Positions 61,235-64,000 of a DNA stretch of 64,000 bases are shown one piece after another (the first letter of the stretch is position 1; each line of letters begins with the position of its first letter). Below the pieces are notes generated by a model, which saw nothing but the letters and a program-made list of their open reading frames with translations, had not been told where the DNA came from and ran no database searches. Source of the DNA: Luteolibacter arcticus (GTDB lineage Bacteria > Verrucomicrobiota > Verrucomicrobiia > Verrucomicrobiales > Akkermansiaceae); the NCBI RefSeq assembly GCF_025950235.1, contig NZ_JAPDDT010000010.1, positions 124,001 through 188,000 of the forward strand. Direction: 5' to 3'. A program made the position numbers and the translations under genes.

Positions 61235-62434
61235 ATGGCTTCATCCCAAGGCGGGCGCTCGATCCTGCCGATCGTCCTTCTCTCCGCCGCGGGCTTCACC
61301 GTTCTGACCACGGAATTCGTCATCGTCGGACTGCTGCCTGCGATGGCGCGCGATCTGGGCGTCAGCGTGTCGCGCGCCGGGCTGCTGGTCACCTTGTTCG
61401 CCTTCACAGTGGCGGTGGTCGGCCCGCCTCTCACGGCCTCGTTTTCGCGCTTCGAGCGCAAGCGGCTGTTCGTCAGCACGCTGCTGTTGTTCGCCCTCTC
61501 CAATGTCCTCGCCGCAGTCGCCCCGAATTTTGGGATCATGGCCTTTGCCCGCTTCATCCCCGCGGTGATGCTGCCGGTCTTCTGGGCACTCGCAAGTGAA
61601 ACCGCGGTTGCCATCACCGGTCCGGAGCGTGCCGGGAAAGCGATTTCGATGGTCTCCTTTGGCATTGTCGCCGCCACGATCTTCGGCATTCCGATCGGCA
61701 CCTTGGTTGGCGATGCCTTCGGCTGGCGCGTGGCTTTTGCCTCGTTGGCTGTGTTGGCGTTGGTGAAGGCGGCACTCCTGTTCTTCTTCCTCCCCTCCAT
61801 CCAGGGGAAGAAGGGCGCCGCTTCCGTGGCCTCGCAAATGGGCATCCTCCGCGATCCGGTCATTGCCGGTCACGTCCTGCTCTCCCTGCTCGTCTTCGCG
61901 GGCATGTTCACGGCCTACACCTACCTCGCCGACATCCTTGAGCGACTCGGAGGCTTCGATGGCGCGACGGTTGGCTGGATCCTGATGGGCTTCGGCGGAG
62001 TCGGCATGATCGGCAACTGGCTCGGCGGCCGCCTCGTGGACCGCAGTCCGCTCGGCGCTTCCATCGCCTTCAGCGCGCCGATCGCGCTCGCGATGATCGT
62101 GTTGGTGCCTGTCGTGCATTCATTCGTCATGCTCGCCGTGGTTCTCGCGATCTGGGGCATCGCACAGGCTGCGCTTTTCACGGTCTCCCACGTCCGGGTC
62201 ATGAAATCCGCCTCCGCCAACGCGGCGCTCGGCGCTTCCTTGAACATCTCGGGGGCGAACATGGGCATCGGGCTCGGCGCCATCCTCGGCGGCTGGGTGA
62301 TCGACGGCTTCGGACTCCCGCACGTCGGCTGGGCGGCAGCAGGTGTCATCGGCTTGTCGATCGCCGCGGCCCTCGTGCTGATGTCGGCAAAGTCACCGGT
62401 CCCTGTCGCGACGCCTTGCCCCGAAGGCGAGTGA
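61235..62434 (+). CDS. MFS transporter, DHA1 (AraJ/sugar or drug efflux)-like
   Basis: This 399-residue protein has 12 membrane helices. Motif A-like RAGLLVTLFAFTVAVVGPPL and the GRLVDRSPLGASIAF loop are typical, as are GIPIGTLVGDAFGWR and HVRVMKSASANAALGASLN. It resembles DHA1 drug/sugar efflux carriers, which export small compounds using the proton gradient. ATG 61235 was chosen. It is in line with trxA and divergent from a TetR regulator, so it is probably induced with them by a toxic ligand. It converges with the LRR-kinase gene. Confidence 0.88.
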   Translation: MASSQGGRSILPIVLLSAAGFTVLTTEFVIVGLLPAMARDLGVSVSRAGLLVTLFAFTVAVVGPPLTASFSRFERKRLFVSTLLLFALSNVLAAVAPNFGIMAFARFIPAVMLPVFWALASETAVAITGPERAGKAISMVSFGIVAATIFGIPIGTLVGDAFGWRVAFASLAVLALVKAALLFFFLPSIQGKKGAASVASQMGILRDPVIAGHVLLSLLVFAGMFTAYTYLADILERLGGFDGATVGWILMGFGGVGMIGNWLGGRLVDRSPLGASIAFSAPIALAMIVLVPVVHSFVMLAVVLAIWGIAQAALFTVSHVRVMKSASANAALGASLNISGANMGIGLGAILGGWVIDGFGLPHVGWAAAGVIGLSIAAALVLMSAKSPVPVATPCPEGE

Positions 62435-62436
62435 GG

Positions 62437-63702
62437 CTATGCGAAGTCGTCCAGCTCCCGGAGGATCGTGACAAACGAAGGCCGGGCCCTGACATCTTCT
62501 AACAGGCAACGTTGCTGCAGCTCGCGCAACCCGCCGCAATCGGACTCGCAACGATCCAGCAACTCCTGCAGCAGGCAGCCAAAGGCCCGCACTTCGATCT
62601 GCTCCAAGCCGGGCAGTCCGGAGTGAAACGACGCCGCCCCGAAGTCGCCGAGCAGACAGCTTCCTTCCGCATTCCGCAGCACGTTGTGGGCATAGAAGTC
62701 CCCGTGCATGATTCCCTTTGAATGCAGCATCATCGCCACCGAAGCCATGCCGCGGGCGATGCGAATAACCACGGGCAGCGGATAGCTTGCTTCCATGGGA
62801 TACACATCGCGCGTGCAGCTTTCGAGGCTGGGCGGGCCAGCAAGACTCGTGAAATCCAGGTCGATCCATTCCATCACCAGCCCCTGCGCCTGATCCGGAT
62901 GCCCGCCAATCTTGCCGAGTATAGGAATCGCATTGGAATGCCCCCCCGCCGCAAGATAAGCCGCCATCTCGCTGGCGGGAAGCCCATCGCTGGTCATGGC
63001 TCCTTTGAAAATCTTCACCGCCACGGGGCGTCCGCTGGACAATTGTACTGCCCGGTGAATGACGCCCGACGCCCCCTCGCCGAGCTTCTCCTCCAAGGCG
63101 AGGTCGGCCCACGCGATCTCCGCCGCGGCGGCCGTCGGCTCTTCGACGAAGGGATTCCCAGCAAAGGCGAGCCAAGCGAGTTTCGGCATCCGGAATAGCC
63201 AATCCGGCAGAGACCGGAAGCGGTTCGCGGCGAGGCGGACGAGTTCGAGGTTGGTGCAGGCGGCCATTTCATCCGGCAAGCTTTCCAGCCGATTGCCGGA
63301 AAGCATCAGCTTCTGGAGCGGCTGGCAGTTGCCGATGGAGGGGGGTATAGCGGCGATCCGGTTATCGGTGAGGATCAGCCAGCGCAGCGACGGCGGCAGG
63401 GCCTCGACACGCTCGATCCGGTTCGACTTGAAGCCGAGCATCGAGAGACCGGCGCACTCGGCGAGCACCGGCGGCAGGTGGTGGAAGTCGTTCTCCGAGC
63501 AAAACAAGATCCGCAGTTTCTTCAGCCGCGGCAGATCGGCGGGGAGATCGGAAAGCCGATTGCCGGTTAGATTGAGAATCTCCAACGACTCGGCGAGGTC
63601 GAAAATCTCGCGTGGGAAGTCGGTTAGCCCGCAGGAGAGGTCGAGCCGTCGGGTGCCATCGAGTTTGCCAGCGCGGAGGAGGGTCAGTGTGTCCGCGGAC
63701 AT
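62437..63702 (-). CDS. leucine-rich-repeat protein kinase
   Basis: This 421-residue protein joins about six leucine-rich repeats (18-185, e.g. LEILNLTGNRLSDLP, LRWLILTDNRIAAIP) to a C-terminal kinase domain. Kinase features include a glycine loop (LGEGASGV), catalytic K230 (VAVKIF), a catalytic loop HGDFYAHN (H333, D335, N340) and DFG at 353-355. The usual HRD arginine is Gly, which is frequent in non-RD kinases and some aminoglycoside-kinase-like families. Such bacterial LRR-kinases are predicted to phosphorylate Ser/Thr. No membrane segment is present. It starts two bases from the PIN toxin's stop. Confidence 0.88.
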   Translation of the reverse strand: MSADTLTLLRAGKLDGTRRLDLSCGLTDFPREIFDLAESLEILNLTGNRLSDLPADLPRLKKLRILFCSENDFHHLPPVLAECAGLSMLGFKSNRIERVEALPPSLRWLILTDNRIAAIPPSIGNCQPLQKLMLSGNRLESLPDEMAACTNLELVRLAANRFRSLPDWLFRMPKLAWLAFAGNPFVEEPTAAAAEIAWADLALEEKLGEGASGVIHRAVQLSSGRPVAVKIFKGAMTSDGLPASEMAAYLAAGGHSNAIPILGKIGGHPDQAQGLVMEWIDLDFTSLAGPPSLESCTRDVYPMEASYPLPVVIRIARGMASVAMMLHSKGIMHGDFYAHNVLRNAEGSCLLGDFGAASFHSGLPGLEQIEVRAFGCLLQELLDRCESDCGGLRELQQRCLLEDVRARPSFVTILRELDDFA

Positions 63703-63703
63703 T

Positions 63704-64000
63704 TCAGGCTTTCTTCAGCAGCGGATTCCATACCCGTTCGAAGCCGAGGCCTTCGAAGTCCTTCACGTTCGCCGTGGCGAAAGATCTCACGCCGTGGTGG
63801 AGCAGCGCGTAGGCCTGCCGTGCATCGAAGATCCGGCGGCGCGGCAGCCCCGGTGTCGCCGCCAGCGTCCACAGCTCATCGTGCATGCGCCGGCTGTCGC
63901 GCGGGAAGCCGACAATTTTCCAATAAGGATGGGAGCGGTAGATCTGGATCATCTCGGTCGCTTCTCCGGCTCCGAGCGGTCGTTTCAGTACGGCCGGGTT
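63704..64000 (-). CDS. PIN-domain toxin (VapC-like), C-terminal part (partial)
   Basis: The frame continues to the window edge on the minus strand, so the N-terminus is missing. The visible 98 residues contain NPAVLKRPL and FDARQAYALLHHGVRSFAT, then NVKDFEGLGFERVWNPL, which matches the C-terminal half of PIN-type VapC toxins. A conserved acidic residue lies in FDARQ. The protein is probably an RNase whose antitoxin gene lies outside the window. The kinase gene begins two bases downstream. Confidence 0.85.
   Translation of the reverse strand, partial: NPAVLKRPLGAGEATEMIQIYRSHPYWKIVGFPRDSRRMHDELWTLAATPGLPRRRIFDARQAYALLHHGVRSFATANVKDFEGLGFERVWNPLLKKA

Overview
The window is a GC-rich chromosomal stretch from a member of the Verrucomicrobiota, most likely a Luteolibacter-like relative within Verrucomicrobiaceae. 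This is inferred from gene content; no rRNA is present. The markers are an ECF sigma factor of the Rhodopirellula/Verrucomicrobium type with a FecR/LamG partner, a giant autotransporter-associated beta-strand repeat protein, a PVC-type CxxCH cytochrome protein, two DUF1080 proteins, a PEP-CTERM protease, and weak use of Shine-Dalgarno sequences. No phage, insertion sequence, plasmid gene or CRISPR array was seen.

Region 1 (1-9.7 kb) holds the end of a histidine kinase with its LuxR-type regulator. A sigma/anti-sigma pair, a 1315-residue secreted repeat protein and a GH29 fucosidase follow, which resembles a surface glycan-use locus. Region 2 (9.7-26 kb) has a FUSC-type membrane protein, a ferritin-like protein, a NUDIX hydrolase, an FHS-like MFS carrier, a CreD-like membrane protein with a large secreted partner, a matrixin-type protease, and an HxlR/azoreductase pair with a palindromic operator candidate. 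Region 3 (26-33 kb) has a low-GC DUF1080 gene, rpsA, a PEP-CTERM protease, a beta-propeller protein, hisG and a 34-residue bS22-like ribosomal protein, then an intergenic zone full of structured repeats.

Region 4 (33-41 kb) is a three-gene signalling operon: an NtrC-type activator, a KinB-like kinase and a single-receiver protein. It is divergent from a DnaK paralogue that has a sigma-54-like promoter. tRNA-Val, small unknown genes and a lipoprotein follow. Region 5 (40.6-50.7 kb) has a membrane protein fused to an acyl carrier protein domain, DUF4250, DUF1992, truA, an M48 protease, a YkgJ-type protein, a second DUF1080 protein, the CxxCH cytochrome protein and a NagD-like phosphatase. Region 6 (50.7-53.2 kb) has two hairpins sharing an identical 13-nt loop, and four REP-like elements whose stems covary, flanking a gene that fuses two nucleotidyltransferase domains. 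Region 7 (53.2-64 kb) has a Coq4-like protein, rlmN, a Tat-type phosphoesterase, typA, a TetR regulator with an operator candidate, trxA, an MFS efflux protein, a leucine-rich-repeat kinase and the end of a PIN-domain toxin.

The strongest candidates for something undescribed are the paired identical-loop hairpins, the covarying REP-like family, the membrane-tethered acyl carrier protein, and the NtrC-KinB-receiver/DnaK-paralogue module.
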